Of a DNA stretch of 64,000 nucleotides, positions 20,568-30,436 are shown piece by piece. Under the pieces are notes generated by a model. It was given only the letters and a program-made list of their open reading frames with translations. It was not told the DNA's origin and did not search any database. The stretch spans positions 1-64,000 of the forward strand of contig CAWCHK010000002.1 in NCBI GenBank assembly GCA_963795385.1. The letters run 5' to 3'. The first letter of the stretch is position 1, and every line of letters starts with the position of its first letter. Origin of the DNA: CAVURS01 sp963795385 (GTDB taxonomy: Bacteria; Actinomycetota; Actinomycetes; Actinomycetales; CAVURS01). The position numbers and the translations under genes are program-made.

Positions 20568-20570
20568 GCA

Positions 20571-20613
20571 CCCCCTCTCCCGCGCTCTGCGCGGGGGAGG
20601 GTTGGGGAGGGGG
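20571..20613. repeat. REP-like repeat, divergent copy
   Basis: G-rich unit starting just after the FAH-family stop: CCCCCTCTCCCGCG, then GCGGGGGAGGGTTGGGGAGG. It has the same layout as the other three units, but the loop reads CTCTGC. It could serve as a transcription end. Confidence 0.6.
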
Positions 20614-20682
20614 TGCCACCAATCGCGTCTCACCTCCCCAACGCGTGGACACGCGGGCGAATCCGGGTAGCTTGCCGCTGGC

Positions 20683-22016
20683 ATGCCACCTGTGATCCCT
20701 CGCCGCCTCCGCTTCATCGCACGACTGCCGTTCGTCTCGCCGCGCCGCGGGCTTCGTCAGCTGGTGTTCTGGTTCGGCGCCGTCCTGGTGGCGCTGATGG
20801 CGATCGCCTTCGCGACGCTGGCCGGCCTCGCAACGCAATCTGTTCGTGGGGTTCCAGGCGCCACGTCCGTGGGTTGCCTTCATCGTCTGTCCCGCCGGGT
20901 TCGCCGCGTCCTATCTGCTGACGCGCCACGTCTTCCCAGGCGCGCAGGGCAGCGGCATTCCGCAGGTGATCGCCGCGCAGCACATGACCGACCGAGCCGC
21001 CATCGGCCGCGTGCTGTCGGTGCGCATCGCAGTCGGCAAGGCCATACTCACCTTGTTCGGCCTGTTATGCGGCGCATCGATCGGCCGCGAAGGCCCAACC
21101 GTGCAGATCGGCGCCACGATCATGCACGCGCTCGGCGGCATCGCTGCGCCTGCCGCGCCTGGAACTCGAGCGCGCGCTGGTGCTCGCCGGCGGTGCGGCA
21201 GGGATCGCAGCGGCGTTCAATACACCGCTCGCCGGCGTGGTGTTTGCCATCGAGGAACTCAGCCACTCCTTCGGATCCCGCATGTCAGGCGCCGTCGTCA
21301 CCGCAGTCATCATCGCCGGCGTCACGACGCTCGCGCTGATGGGCAACTACTCGTATTTCGGCCACACGGCCGCCGAGCTTGAGTTTCGGCCCGGGCTGGA
21401 TCGCCGTGATCCTGTGCAGCGTGGCCGGCGGCCTATCCGGCGGCGTGTTCAGCGCCACGCTGGTCTACGCCGCGCGGGGGCTGCCGGGCCGCGCGGGCCA
21501 AATGCTGATCCGCCATCCGGTGGCATTTGCCGCGAGCTGCGGCCTGGCGATCGCCGTGCTTGGCGTCCTGTCGCGACGGCCAGACCTACGGCACCGGCTA
21601 TGAGCAGGCCCGCGGCATGGTCGAGGCGACCACCACACTGCCCGCCTCCTACGGCGTGCTGAAATTCCTGGCCACGGTGATCTCCTATATCAGCGGCATT
21701 CCCGGCGGCCTGTTCGCGCCATCCCTGTCGGTGGGCGCCGCGCTCGGCCAGGGGCTGTCGCACCTGTTGCCGGCGGCGCCGGCGGGCGCCGTCGTGCTGC
21801 TCGGCATGGTCGGCATACTTCTCCGGTGTGGTGCAGGCGCCGATCACCTCGGCGGTCATCGTGATGGAGATGACCGACGACCAGCGGGTCACCGTGCCAT
21901 TGCTGGCGACCTCGTTCCTGGCATTCGGCGTGTCGCGACTGATCTGCCACCGCCCACTCTACACCGCGCTGGCGCATCGCTTCGCCGCGGCCCAGCAGCG
22001 CCTGCCGGACTGCTGA
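20683..22016 (+). CDS. ClC-family chloride channel/exchanger, multiple frameshifts
   Basis: About 445 aa from MPPVIPRRLRFIARLPF. All three anion-pathway motifs are present: GSGIPQV, GREGPTVQ (with the gating Glu) and GGLFAPSLS. NTPLAGVVFAIEELS and ITSAVIVMEMTDD are further family blocks. At least five frame changes (near 20835, 21155, 21380, 21560 and 21825) are needed, the densest run in the window together with the next gene. No ligand-binding domain follows. The intact motif order shows that the gene was full length in the organism. Confidence 0.85.
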
Positions 22017-23771
22017 TGCTGGTAACCCTCGTCGTCCTGCTCGCCGCCGCCACCATCGCCGTTCCGCTGACCCGGCGCGCCGGCTTCGGCAGCGTGCTGG
22101 GCTATCTGGTCGCGGGCATCGTCATCGGCCCGGCCGGGATGGGTCTGATCACCAGCGTGGACGCGATCAGCTCGATCGCCAGCCTTGGCGTGGTGATGCT
22201 GCTGTTCCTGATTGGCCTGGAAGTCCGGCCGCAGCGTCTGTGGGTCATGCGCCGCGCGGTGTTCGGGCTTGGCACGCGCGCAGGTCGTGGTCACCGCCGC
22301 CGTGCTCGCCGTGCTGGCGATCATACTTCGCGGCATCCCCTGGCAGGGCGCGGCCGTGCTGGGCGCGGGTCTGGCCATGTCGTCCACCGCCATCGTCCTG
22401 CCGATGCTGGCGGAGCGCGACCTGCTCACCACGCCTGCCGGCCGCGATGCCTTCGCCGTGCTGCTGTTCCAGGACCTGGCGTTCATTCCGCTCGTCGCGA
22501 TCGTCCCGTTGCTGTCCGACAACAGCCTGCCGGATCACGTTCCGTGGCGGGACGTCGCGCGCGCCGCGTTCGCTGTCGCCGTCATCCTGATCGGCGGCCG
22601 CTTCCTGATGCGTCCGTTGTTCCGCGCCATCGGCGGCACGAAGACGCCCGAGGTGTTCACCACCGTCGCGCTGCTGCTCGTCACCGGCACCGCGCTGATC
22701 GCGACCGAGGCCGGTCTGTCGCCATCGCTCGGTGCCTTCATGGCCGGCGTGCTTCTGTCGGAGTCCGAGTATCGCCACGAACTGCAGGCCGACATCGAAC
22801 CGTTCGAGGGCTTGCTGTTGGGCTTCTTCTTCATGTCTGTCGGCATGGCGGCCGATCTGGATCTGGCGCGCACGCAGCCCGCGCTGCTCGCCGAGGCGAC
22901 CGCCGCTCTGCTGGTGGCCAAGGCGGTGATTGCCTTCGGTCTCAGCCGCATCGGTGGTCGGATCCACAATAAGCGCGCTGCGCTTCGCGTTGGCGCTGCC
23001 GCAAGCCAGTGAGTTCAGTTTCGTGCTGTTCGGTGCGGCGGTTGCCGCCGGCGCGCTCTCGCACGAGCACGCCGCGCTGGCCACGCTGGTCGACCGCCGC
23101 ATCGATGGTTGCGACGCCGATTCTGTTCGCCGGCTCCGAAGCGGCGCTGCGGCTGCGGCGAGCACCGCCGCCCGTGTACGACACGATCGACGCCGCGCCG
23201 ACGCCGGTGATCATCTGCGGCTTCGGCCGGTTCGGCCAGATCGTCGGTCGCGTGCTGCGCATGACCGGGATCCCGTTCACGGCGCTGGAGCGCAATGCCG
23301 GCCAGGTCGAGGTGGTGCGACGCTTCGGCACCAAGGTCTATTTCGGCGATCCCACGCGCCCCGACGTGCTGCGCGCCGCGGGCGCCGAGACCGCAAAGCT
23401 GCTGATCGTCACGATGGACGATCCGCCCGGCGTGGTGCGCACCGTCGAGATGGCCAAGCGCAACTTTCCCAATCTCGCCATTCTGGCGCGTGCCCGCAAT
23501 CGCTGGTACGCGCATCTGCTGATGGACCGGGATGTCGGGCTGGTGCGGGAGACTTTCTATTCCAGCCTCGAGCTTGCCCGGATGGCGCTCACCGATGCTC
23601 GGCCTCGACGAGGCCGCGGCGGAACGGGCGGTCACACTGTTCCGCGACCACGATGAAAAGACGCTGCTGGAAACCCAGTCGATCTACCGCGACGAAAAGC
23701 AGCTCATCCAAAGCGAGCAGCAGGCGACCGACGAACTGGCCAGTCTGTTCGAGGCCGATCGGCTAACGTAG
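22016..23771 (+). CDS. Kef-type cation:proton antiporter (CPA2 family) with TrkA-N domain, multiple frameshifts
   Basis: About 585 aa. ATG at 22016 overlaps the ClC stop (TGATG). The N-terminal Na+/H+ exchanger domain has GYLVAGIVIGPAGMGLI, GLAMSSTAIVLPMLAE and GLSPSLGAFMAGVLLSESEY. The C-terminal NAD-binding domain has IICGFGRFGQIVGRVLRMTG. Frame changes are needed near 22265, 22965, 23100 and 23600. KefB/KefC proteins export K+ under electrophile stress; a glutathione-binding site cannot be judged from this sequence. Confidence 0.87.
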
Positions 23772-24974
23772 CGAGCACCTATGCCGGTACGCGTCTCCGG
23801 CATCGCCCACCAGATCGCCAGTGTTCCCAGCAACCCCACCGCGGCGAGCGTGCCGAATGCGAGCTGCAGGCTGGCGTCGTCGGCGATCCATCCGCCCAAC
23901 GTGGTGCTGAGCGCCGCGCCCGAGATACACCGCCAACCCCAGCGAGCCCATGCACAGATTGAAGTGCGACGTGCCGCGCGTGATGTCCGCCGCCAGCAAC
24001 GGCAGCATCACGCCGAACACCGCCGCGCTGATGCCGCTCACGGCCTGGCCGGCGACCAGCAGCCAGGGCCCCGGCAACACCGCCAGCAGCAGGCCGCGCA
24101 ACGGCAAGCGCCGCCCAGCCGAGCAACAGCACGGCCGCCGCCCGATGCACCGCCGCCTGCCGCCCCACCCACGGCGACAGCAGCGCCACGACGCCCTGCG
24201 GCACCAGGATGCAGGCGGCGATGATCAGGTTGGCATACTGCCCGGCGCGCATCGTCACCGCCGCCCCGCCAGCGGCAGCATCGCCGCATTCGACAGGTGG
24301 AACAGCGCCACGCAGACGGCGAACACCAGCAGCCGCCGATCGGAGAACAGTTTGCGCAGCCCCGGCCAGTCGCAGCGCCCGTGTCGTGGTCTGCCGCCGC
24401 GCATGGGGGCCACGGCCGATGCCGATCAGCGTGATCAGCGCCGGCACGCAGAGCACCGCGGTCAGCACGAACACGGCGCGGCTCGACAGCCATGCGCCGG
24501 TCGCGCCCATCACCGCCGCGGTCAAGTCCATTGCCGAGCGACGGCAAAGCGCGCGTTGCGCCCCAGCCGCTCGCCCAGCGCCGGATGGCCGACCAGATGC
24601 AGGCTGATCGCCGCGATAGCGGGCGTCAGGATGCAGCTCGCGAAGGCGTGCAGGACCTGGGCGACGAGCACCGGCAACTGTGTGGGCTGGATCGCCAGCA
24701 GCAGCGCGGCGATGATGACGCCGATCAGCGCGCCGCTCGCCGCCGCGCGCTTGTTGCGCATGGCATCGACCAGTGCGCCGGCCGGGATCTGGCTGATCAG
24801 CGCAACGATCGTGCCCAGCGTCAGCGCGAAGCCGATCTGCACCTGCGTCCATTTGTGCGTCGTCAGATAGACGGCAACGAACGGACCGAAGCCGGTCTGC
24901 ACGTCGGCCACGAAGAAATTCAGCAGATCGAGCGCTCGCGGACCGCGCGCGGGAAGTGTGCCGTCGCGTGGCAT
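23763..24974 (-). CDS. MFS transporter, multiple frameshifts
   Basis: About 400 aa from MPRDGTLPARGPRALDLLNF at 24974. First-half helices are clear (FGPFVAVYLTTHKWTQVQIG, IVALISQIPAGALVDAMRNK, the MFS loop 2-3 motif). Later pieces lie in other frames: MDLTAAVMGATGAWLSSRAV, AGQYANLIIAACILVPQGVV, VSGISAAVFGVMLPLLAADI and IADDASLQLAFGTLAAVGLL. Four or more indels are implied. The exact end is uncertain (23684-23763) and overlaps the antiporter stop tail to tail. The transported compound is unknown. Confidence 0.75.
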
Positions 24975-24977
24975 GCA

Positions 24978-25376
24978 TCAATGCGACGATGTTGGCGGCG
25001 CCAGAGGTGCGATCACCACCGGCGCCGGTTTGGCGACATCGTATTCGGGCGCCGCCTTGATCTGGTCCTGCGTCAGTTCCAGCGTGATCGGGTTTTCGGG
25101 TCACGGGGCGAAATGCAGCGCGCTCCACTGCACCGCGATCTTGCGGCTGCCGACACCCATGAAGCCGCCGAAATCGATCACGGCGGCCTGTGGCTCGCCT
25201 TCCGCGCCCACCAGCACGTCGACCAGCCGGCCGATATTCTTGCCGTCCGGGTCGGTCACCGTGTGGCCGAGGATCGCCATCGCCTGCTCCGGTGGAACGC
25301 GCAGCACAATGCCCGCCGGCGGCTCGGGTGCCGCCGCCGTCAGCAGCAACGCGAAGCATGCCACGACGCGTTCCAC
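24978..25376 (-). CDS. PRC-barrel domain protein, frameshifted
   Basis: About 132 aa from GTG 25376 (VERVVACFALLLTAAAPEP), a probable exported protein with an N-terminal hydrophobic segment. The PRC-barrel is ILGHTVTDPDGKNIGRLVDV, then AAVIDFGGFMGVGSRKIAV. Near 25100 the frame shifts and the tail continues PITLELTQDQIKAAPEYDVA to a TGA at 24978. PRC-barrels are small adaptor domains; in alphaproteobacterial periplasmic proteins of this type the role is unknown. It sits 3 bases before the MFS gene, so co-transcription is likely. Confidence 0.72.
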
Positions 25377-25503
25377 GGAATTCTGGCCGGCAATGCATTG
25401 GCCATTTCGCCCCGGCAGGTCGGGGCGGCGGGCTGCACGATCAAGCGCGGGACGCGCGGGCGGGTACTTCAAGTTTTGTTGGGTCGGCGCGCCCGTCACG
25501 AAC

Positions 25504-25541
25504 TCCCTCTCCCCTTGCGGGAGGGGCAGGGGGGAGGGGGC
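25504..25541. repeat. REP-like repeat
   Basis: Unit CCCTCTCCCCTTGCGGGAGG followed by GGCAGGGGGGAGGGGG, upstream of the PRC-barrel gene and before the small membrane protein. Apart from this repeat I see nothing recognisable in 25,377-25,641. Confidence 0.7.
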
Positions 25542-25641
25542 CGTGCCCATGATCCTGCCTGCAACCGCCTCCTCCCTACCCTCCGCCTCCAGCGGGAGCC
25601 CAGAAGTGGCGACCACACGGCCCGTGACATAGCATCACCCA

Positions 25642-25864
25642 ATGGACAGCCTCACGGCCTTCGGATTGTTCGCCGTGACCGCAATGCTGGTGACATACGC
25701 GTGCGAAGACCGCAGCGCGTGGTTCATTCTCGGCTTCGCTGTCGCGTGCGCCTTAGGTTCGGCGTACAGGATTTCTGCAGGGCGCGTGGCCATTCGGCGT
25801 CGTCGAAGCCATCTGGGCCTTGGTCGCGCTGCGTCGTTGGTGGCTGAAGGTCCGAGCTGCCTGA
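25642..25864 (+). CDS. Small two-helix membrane protein, frameshifted
   Basis: About 73 aa. MDSLTAFGLFAVTAMLVTYA and EDRSAWFILGFAVACALGSA form two membrane segments; after an indel near 25765 the sequence continues GFLQGAWPFGVVEAIWALVA and LRRWW, then stops at 25862-25864. I recall this pattern as a common alphaproteobacterial small membrane protein without assigned function. Convergent with the monooxygenase gene 16 bases away. Confidence 0.65.
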
Positions 25865-25880
25865 ACCTTCGTCCGAGCGG

Positions 25881-27512
25881 CTACTCCGCCGCCAGCGCGG
25901 CCTGCTGCGCGGACAGCGCAAACCCCCGATACCCTTCGGCCGCGACCTCATCGCAGGTGTCGCGATACGCACCGACGCCGCCGATATACGGCATGAACAC
26001 CTGCGGCTTGCCGGGAATGTTGACGCCCATGTACCAGGAGTTCGCCAGCGGATAGAGCGTCTTGTGCGCGACCTCGTTGCCATGCGCGACCCATGCGTCC
26101 TCGGCCGCCTGCGTCGCCTCGATGCAGTCCAGCCGGTGCGCGCGCAGATACGCCACGCAATCGGCGATCCAATCGACGTGCTGCTCGATCGACACCATCA
26201 TGTTGCTGAGCACCGATGGGCTGCCTGGCCCGGTGATCATGAACATGTTCGGGAATCCCGCGGTCATCAGGCCAAGATAGGTGGTCGGCCCGCCCTCCCA
26301 TTTCTGCCGCAGCGTCGCGCCGTCCGACCTCGATGTCGATGCTGCGTCAGCGCGCCGGTCATCGCATCGAAGCCGGTGGCGAACACGATGGCGTCGAACT
26401 CGTATTCGGTGTCGCCGGCGCGCAGGCCCGTTCGGTGAGCTCGCTGATCGGCGTCGTGCGCGCATCGACCAGCGTGACGTTGTCGCGGTTGTAGGTCTCG
26501 TAATAGTCGGTATCGACGCAGATGCGCTTGGTGCCGATGGGATGGTTCTTCGGCGCCAGCAGTTCCGCGGTCGCCGGATCGCGCACGATCGCGCGGATCT
26601 TGTCGCGCACGAAATCGGCGGCGGTGTCGTTGGCCTGCGTGTCGAGGATCAGGTCGTTGAACGCGGCCATGAAGTGGTGCCGCCGGCGGCCCAGCGCTCC
26701 TCATAGATGCGCTCGCGCTCTTCATCCGACAGCTCGAGCGCCGACACGTCGTTCGGATTGTTCAGGATGCCGGTGCGCATGCGGCGCGCCTTCTCGCGGT
26801 GCGTCGGATAGTCGGACTTCCAGGACTGCGCGTAGGTGTCGGTCATCGGGCCGTTGCGCGACGGGATGGAGAAGTTGGGCGTGCGCTGGAAGACGGTGAC
26901 GTGCGCGGCCTGTTGCGCGATCACCGGGATCGCCTGGATCGCCGAGGAGCCGGTGCCGATGACGCCGACCCGCTTGCCGGTGAAATCGACGCCCTCATGC
27001 GGCCAGTGGCCGGTGTGGTAGGTCTTGCCGCTGAAGCGATCGAGCCCGGGAAGTCCGGCACGCGCGCGGTGGACAGGCAGCCGGTCGCCATCACGCAATG
27101 CCGCGCCGAGACGACATCGCCGCGGTCGGTGCGGACGTCCCAGCGATGCGTCGCCTCGATCGAACCGCGCCTCGGTCACCGGGTGTCGAACTGGATGTCG
27201 CGCCGCAGGTCGAAGCGGTCGGCGACGTGGTTGGCGTAGCGCAGGATCTCCGGCTGCGAGGCGAACAGCTCGCTCCACTGCCATTCCTGCTGCGAGTTCC
27301 GGCGAGAACGAGTAGGAGTACTGCATGCTCTCGACGTCGCAGCGCGCGCCGGGATAGCGGTTCCAGTACCAGGTGCCGCCGACGCCGCTGCCGGCCTCGA
27401 ACACGCGCGCCGACATGCCGAGACCGCGCAGGCGATGCAGCATGTACATCCCGGCGAACCCGGCGCCGACGATCACCACGTCGACGGTGCTGGGCGGTCT
27501 TGCTTCGGTCAT
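25881..27512 (-). CDS. Flavin-containing (Baeyer-Villiger type) monooxygenase, frameshifted
   Basis: About 540 aa from MTEARPPSTVDVVIVGAGF. The FAD motif is GAGFAGMYML, then GGTWYWNRYPGARCD; the fingerprint FSGKTYHTGHWPHEG fits the BVMO pattern F-x-G-x-x-x-H-x-x-x-W. The NADPH motif is GVIGTGSSAIQAIP. At least four indels lie near 27300, 27180, 26675 and 26420, with further landmarks DAIVFATGFDAMTGALT and NMFMITGPGSPSVLSNMM. These enzymes insert oxygen next to a ketone using NADPH. The downstream minus-strand neighbours (hydratase, luciferase-like oxidoreductase) suggest terpenoid or cyclic ketone breakdown. Confidence 0.85.
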
Positions 27513-27604
27513 GCGCTGCGGCTCCAAGTGGCTACTGATGGTAGTATTATATACGCCAAAGTAAATCAACTTCCCTTCCCGCGCAGCGGGACAGGGGAGC
27601 ATTC

Positions 27605-28401
27605 TCAACGTCCCTGGAACACCGGCGGACGCTTCTCGACAAAGGCGCGTGCCGCTTCCTTATGATCCTCACTGGCACGGGATCGCAGCATGCCGTACGC
27701 CTCGCTGTCCAATCCAGCCGCAAGCGTGCCGGCGACCGCCACATTCAAATTCCGCTTCATATAGCGGAACGCCACACTCGGTCCGTTCGCCAGCTTCTCA
27801 GCTAAAGCCATCGTCTCCGCGCCAGCTCATCGTCGCCGACCACGCGGTTGGCCAGCCCCAACGCCTCGATCCGCGCCGCATCCAGCACGTCCGACAGAAA
27901 ATACAGCTCCCGCGCCTTGGCCGTGCCAACCAGTTGCGTCAGAAACCATGTGCCGCCGTAGTCGCCCGACAGTCCGACCTTGGCGAACGCCGTGGTCATC
28001 CGCGCGCTGCGGCCGGCGATGCGCAGATCGCAGGCCAACGCCAGCGACATCCCCGCCCCCGCCGCCACGCCGTTCAGCATCGCGATCGTCGGCTTCGGCA
28101 TCTCGTGCAGCAACCGCGACGCTTCCATCGACGCGCGCAGCGTATCGGTGCGTTGCTCGGGTGTCTCCGGCGAGCCTTCCGCCGCGACGCGTGCCTGCAC
28201 GCGCACGTCGCCGCCGGCACAGAATGCGCTGCCAGCGCCGGTGATCACCACGCAGCCGACGGCATCATCCATCGCACACGACGACAGCCGCGCGAGCAGC
28301 GCCTGCATCATGTCCCTGGTCAGTGCGTTCAGCCGCTCCGGCCGGTTCAGCGTGAGCACCGCGACGCGGTTCTCCAGCCGATACAGCAGTTCCTCGCTCA
28401 T
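27605..28401 (-). CDS. Enoyl-CoA hydratase/isomerase family protein, frameshifted
   Basis: About 265 aa from MSEELLYRLENRVAVLTLNR. GAGSAFCAGGDVR and GVAAGAGMSLALACDLRIAG form the oxyanion-hole and CoA-binding regions. KVGLSGDYGGTWFL places it with hydratases whose second catalytic Glu is replaced, here by Asp. One indel near 27815 joins VVGDDELARR to MALAEKLANGPSVAFRYMKR. Its ATG overlaps the stop of the flavin oxidoreductase gene by one base, so the two are translationally coupled. The acyl substrate is unknown. Confidence 0.88.
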
Positions 28402-29500
28402 CACTCCGCCGCCGCGCTGGTCATCGCATCGGCCTTCCAGCTTTGCAGCACCGGCAGCACCTCCTTGGCGAACAGCCGCAGCGATCGTTCCGCCGTCTCA
28501 TACGGGATGCCGCCGAAGCGGAACGCCGTGTCCAGCTCGAATTCGCCGATCACCGCGCGCCGCGATTCGAGTTCGCGCAGGATGCGGTCGGGCGTTCCCC
28601 ACACCGCCGCTTTCATGAAGCCCGCGATCGCGCCGTCCATGCCCGCCGCCTTCGCGATCGCCGCCTTCTGTGCGTAGGCGTCGTAGCCCTTCACCGTATT
28701 GAAGTGATCGCCGAGCAGTTCGTAGTGCTCGAAATTGCTGTGCACGAAGCTGCCCATGTGCTTGCGCGCCAGTTCCTCCACCTCATCCTGCTTCGGCCAG
28801 CAGACGCAGAAATCCGCGATCAGCATCGTCGGCGCCTCGCGGCCGTGGAACTTGCGGTGCAGTTCGCGGTTGCGCTGGATCGCCGGCAGTCGCATCGGCC
28901 ATGGCCGATCGGAGAACATCACCATGTGGGCGCCGAGCCGGGCGGCGGACTCCACCGAATCCTCGCTCGACGCCACCGCGTAGATACGATTGTCGAAGCT
29001 GTATTTCGGCCGCGGCCGCAACTCGATGCGCGGCTGCTGGTAGTGCTTGCCGTTGCCTTCCATGAAGCCGGTGCGCAGCGCGTCGACGATCATCGGCGCG
29101 GCCTCATCGAAGCGCGCGCGCGATTCATCCATCGTGCCGCGGAACGCCGCGAACTCGCGCCGCGCCAGGCCGCGGCCAAGTCCCAAGCCGCAGCCGGCCC
29201 TTGCACAGCAGATCGAGCACCACCGCCTGTTCGGCGACGCGCACCGGATCGTGCCACGGCAGGATCACCGCCGCGGTGCCGAGGTCGATGCCGGGACACG
29301 CGCCAGCCAGATAGGTCATGAGTTGCAGGTTGTCGGGGCAGAACGAGTAGTCGAAGAAGTGGTGCTCGGCGGACCACAGCACGTTGAAGCCGAGAGTCGG
29401 CAGCGATCCGCGCAAGCCGCAGTTCTTCATCCCACACCTGATCGTCGCTGATGTTCTCCCAGCCATAGGCCGCGAAGATCATCATCATGCCGACGTCCAT
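28401..29500 (-). CDS. LLM-class (luciferase-like) flavin-dependent oxidoreductase, frameshifted
   Basis: About 365 aa from MDVGMMMIFAAYGWENISDD. The middle piece FNVLWSAEHHFFDYSFCPDN and GTAAVILPWHDPVRVAEQ are typical of the bacterial luciferase fold, and the main C-terminal block runs from FRGTMDESRARFDEAAPMIV to the stop. Frame changes are needed near 29405 and 29190. These enzymes use reduced flavin to oxygenate or reduce substrates. It heads an operon with the hydratase, and the monooxygenase follows after a 92-base gap. Confidence 0.87.
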
Positions 29501-29581
29501 TGGCGCCTCCTGCCACGCGCTACCTGCTGGTACCGTGTCATGCTATGCGGTAACAGGCAACGCCATGAGGAGGGAACGTCA

Positions 29582-30307
29582 ATGCCGCGACTGACAGGCC
29601 GCAAGATCCTGATCACCGGCGGCGCGTCCGGCATCGGCCGCGCCACGTGCGCGCTGTTCGTGCAGGAAGGCGCTTCGGTGGTCGTGCTGGATCGCAACAC
29701 CGCGAACGTTGCCGATGTCCGTGCCATCGCCGCCGACGTATCCGACGCCGGCAGCGTGACGCGTGCGATGCAGGAAGCGGCGCAGGCGATGGGCGGGCTG
29801 GACGGGCTGGTGAATGCCGCCGGCGTGTTCATCAACAAGGACCTGATGGGGACGGATGCGCAGACCTGGAACACCACGATCGCGGTGAACCTGACCGGAA
29901 CGTTCCTGTGCGTGCAGGCCGCCGTGCCTCTGCTGCGTCAGGCGGCGCAGGCGACGATCGTCAATCTCGCGTCGGGCGTGGGCCTGTTGCCGACGGGCGG
30001 CGGCAGCACCGCCTATGTGGCGTCGAAGGGCGGCGTGATCGCGATGACGCGCGCGCTGGCGGCCGAACTGGCGCCTGGCATCCGGGTGAACGCGGTGTGT
30101 CCGGGGGCGGTGGAAACGCCGATGACCGACGGCACGCTGCGTGATGCATCGGGCGCGATCAATCCCGCGATCGTGAACCGCTATGCGCTGGGCCGCCCCG
30201 GTTCGCCCGAGGAGATCGCCGCGGCCATCCTGTTCCTGACGTCGCACGAGAGTTCCTTCGTCACCGGCGTGAACCTGGCGGTCGATGGAGGGCGCACGTT
30301 CCACTGA
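29582..30307 (+). CDS. Short-chain dehydrogenase/reductase
   Basis: Intact, 241 aa from MPRLTGRKILITGG. AGGAGGG lies about 7 bases upstream. TGGASGIGRAT (cofactor motif), NAAG near residue 78, Ser in NLASGVG, and catalytic YVASK with Lys near 153. The C-terminus has FVTGVNLAVDGGRTF. Divergent from the luciferase-like gene. It is the last gene that looks alphaproteobacterial. Confidence 0.92.
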   Translation: MPRLTGRKILITGGASGIGRATCALFVQEGASVVVLDRNTANVADVRAIAADVSDAGSVTRAMQEAAQAMGGLDGLVNAAGVFINKDLMGTDAQTWNTTIAVNLTGTFLCVQAAVPLLRQAAQATIVNLASGVGLLPTGGGSTAYVASKGGVIAMTRALAAELAPGIRVNAVCPGAVETPMTDGTLRDASGAINPAIVNRYALGRPGSPEEIAAAILFLTSHESSFVTGVNLAVDGGRTFH

Positions 30308-30436
30308 GCGGCTGAACCGCCGCGATCAAATCACGCCGCCGCCGCATTGCGGACACGAGCGACCACCATATTCCGTGGCATGACTGCGTCACACTGACCG
30401 GCCACCGGGAGCGGGCGACTCTGCGATCCTGGGGCC
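30308..30436. other. Junction between alphaproteobacterial and actinobacterial sequence
   Basis: The 129 bases between the SDR stop and the GTG of the LacI gene hold no gene. Upstream genes carry frequent indels and REP-like repeats; downstream genes are GTG-rich, mostly frame-perfect and without those repeats. The first 60 bases (AATCACGCC, GCATTGCGG, CATATTCCG) resemble the left side, and from about 30,390 the base use resembles the right side. I cannot place the exact joint. Confidence 0.65.

Noticed and set aside
24492..25847. 451-codon plus-strand frame over MFS and PRC-barrel genes
   Set aside because: No domain; membrane helices and the PRC motif are on the minus strand (the last few codons touch the small membrane protein only by chance).
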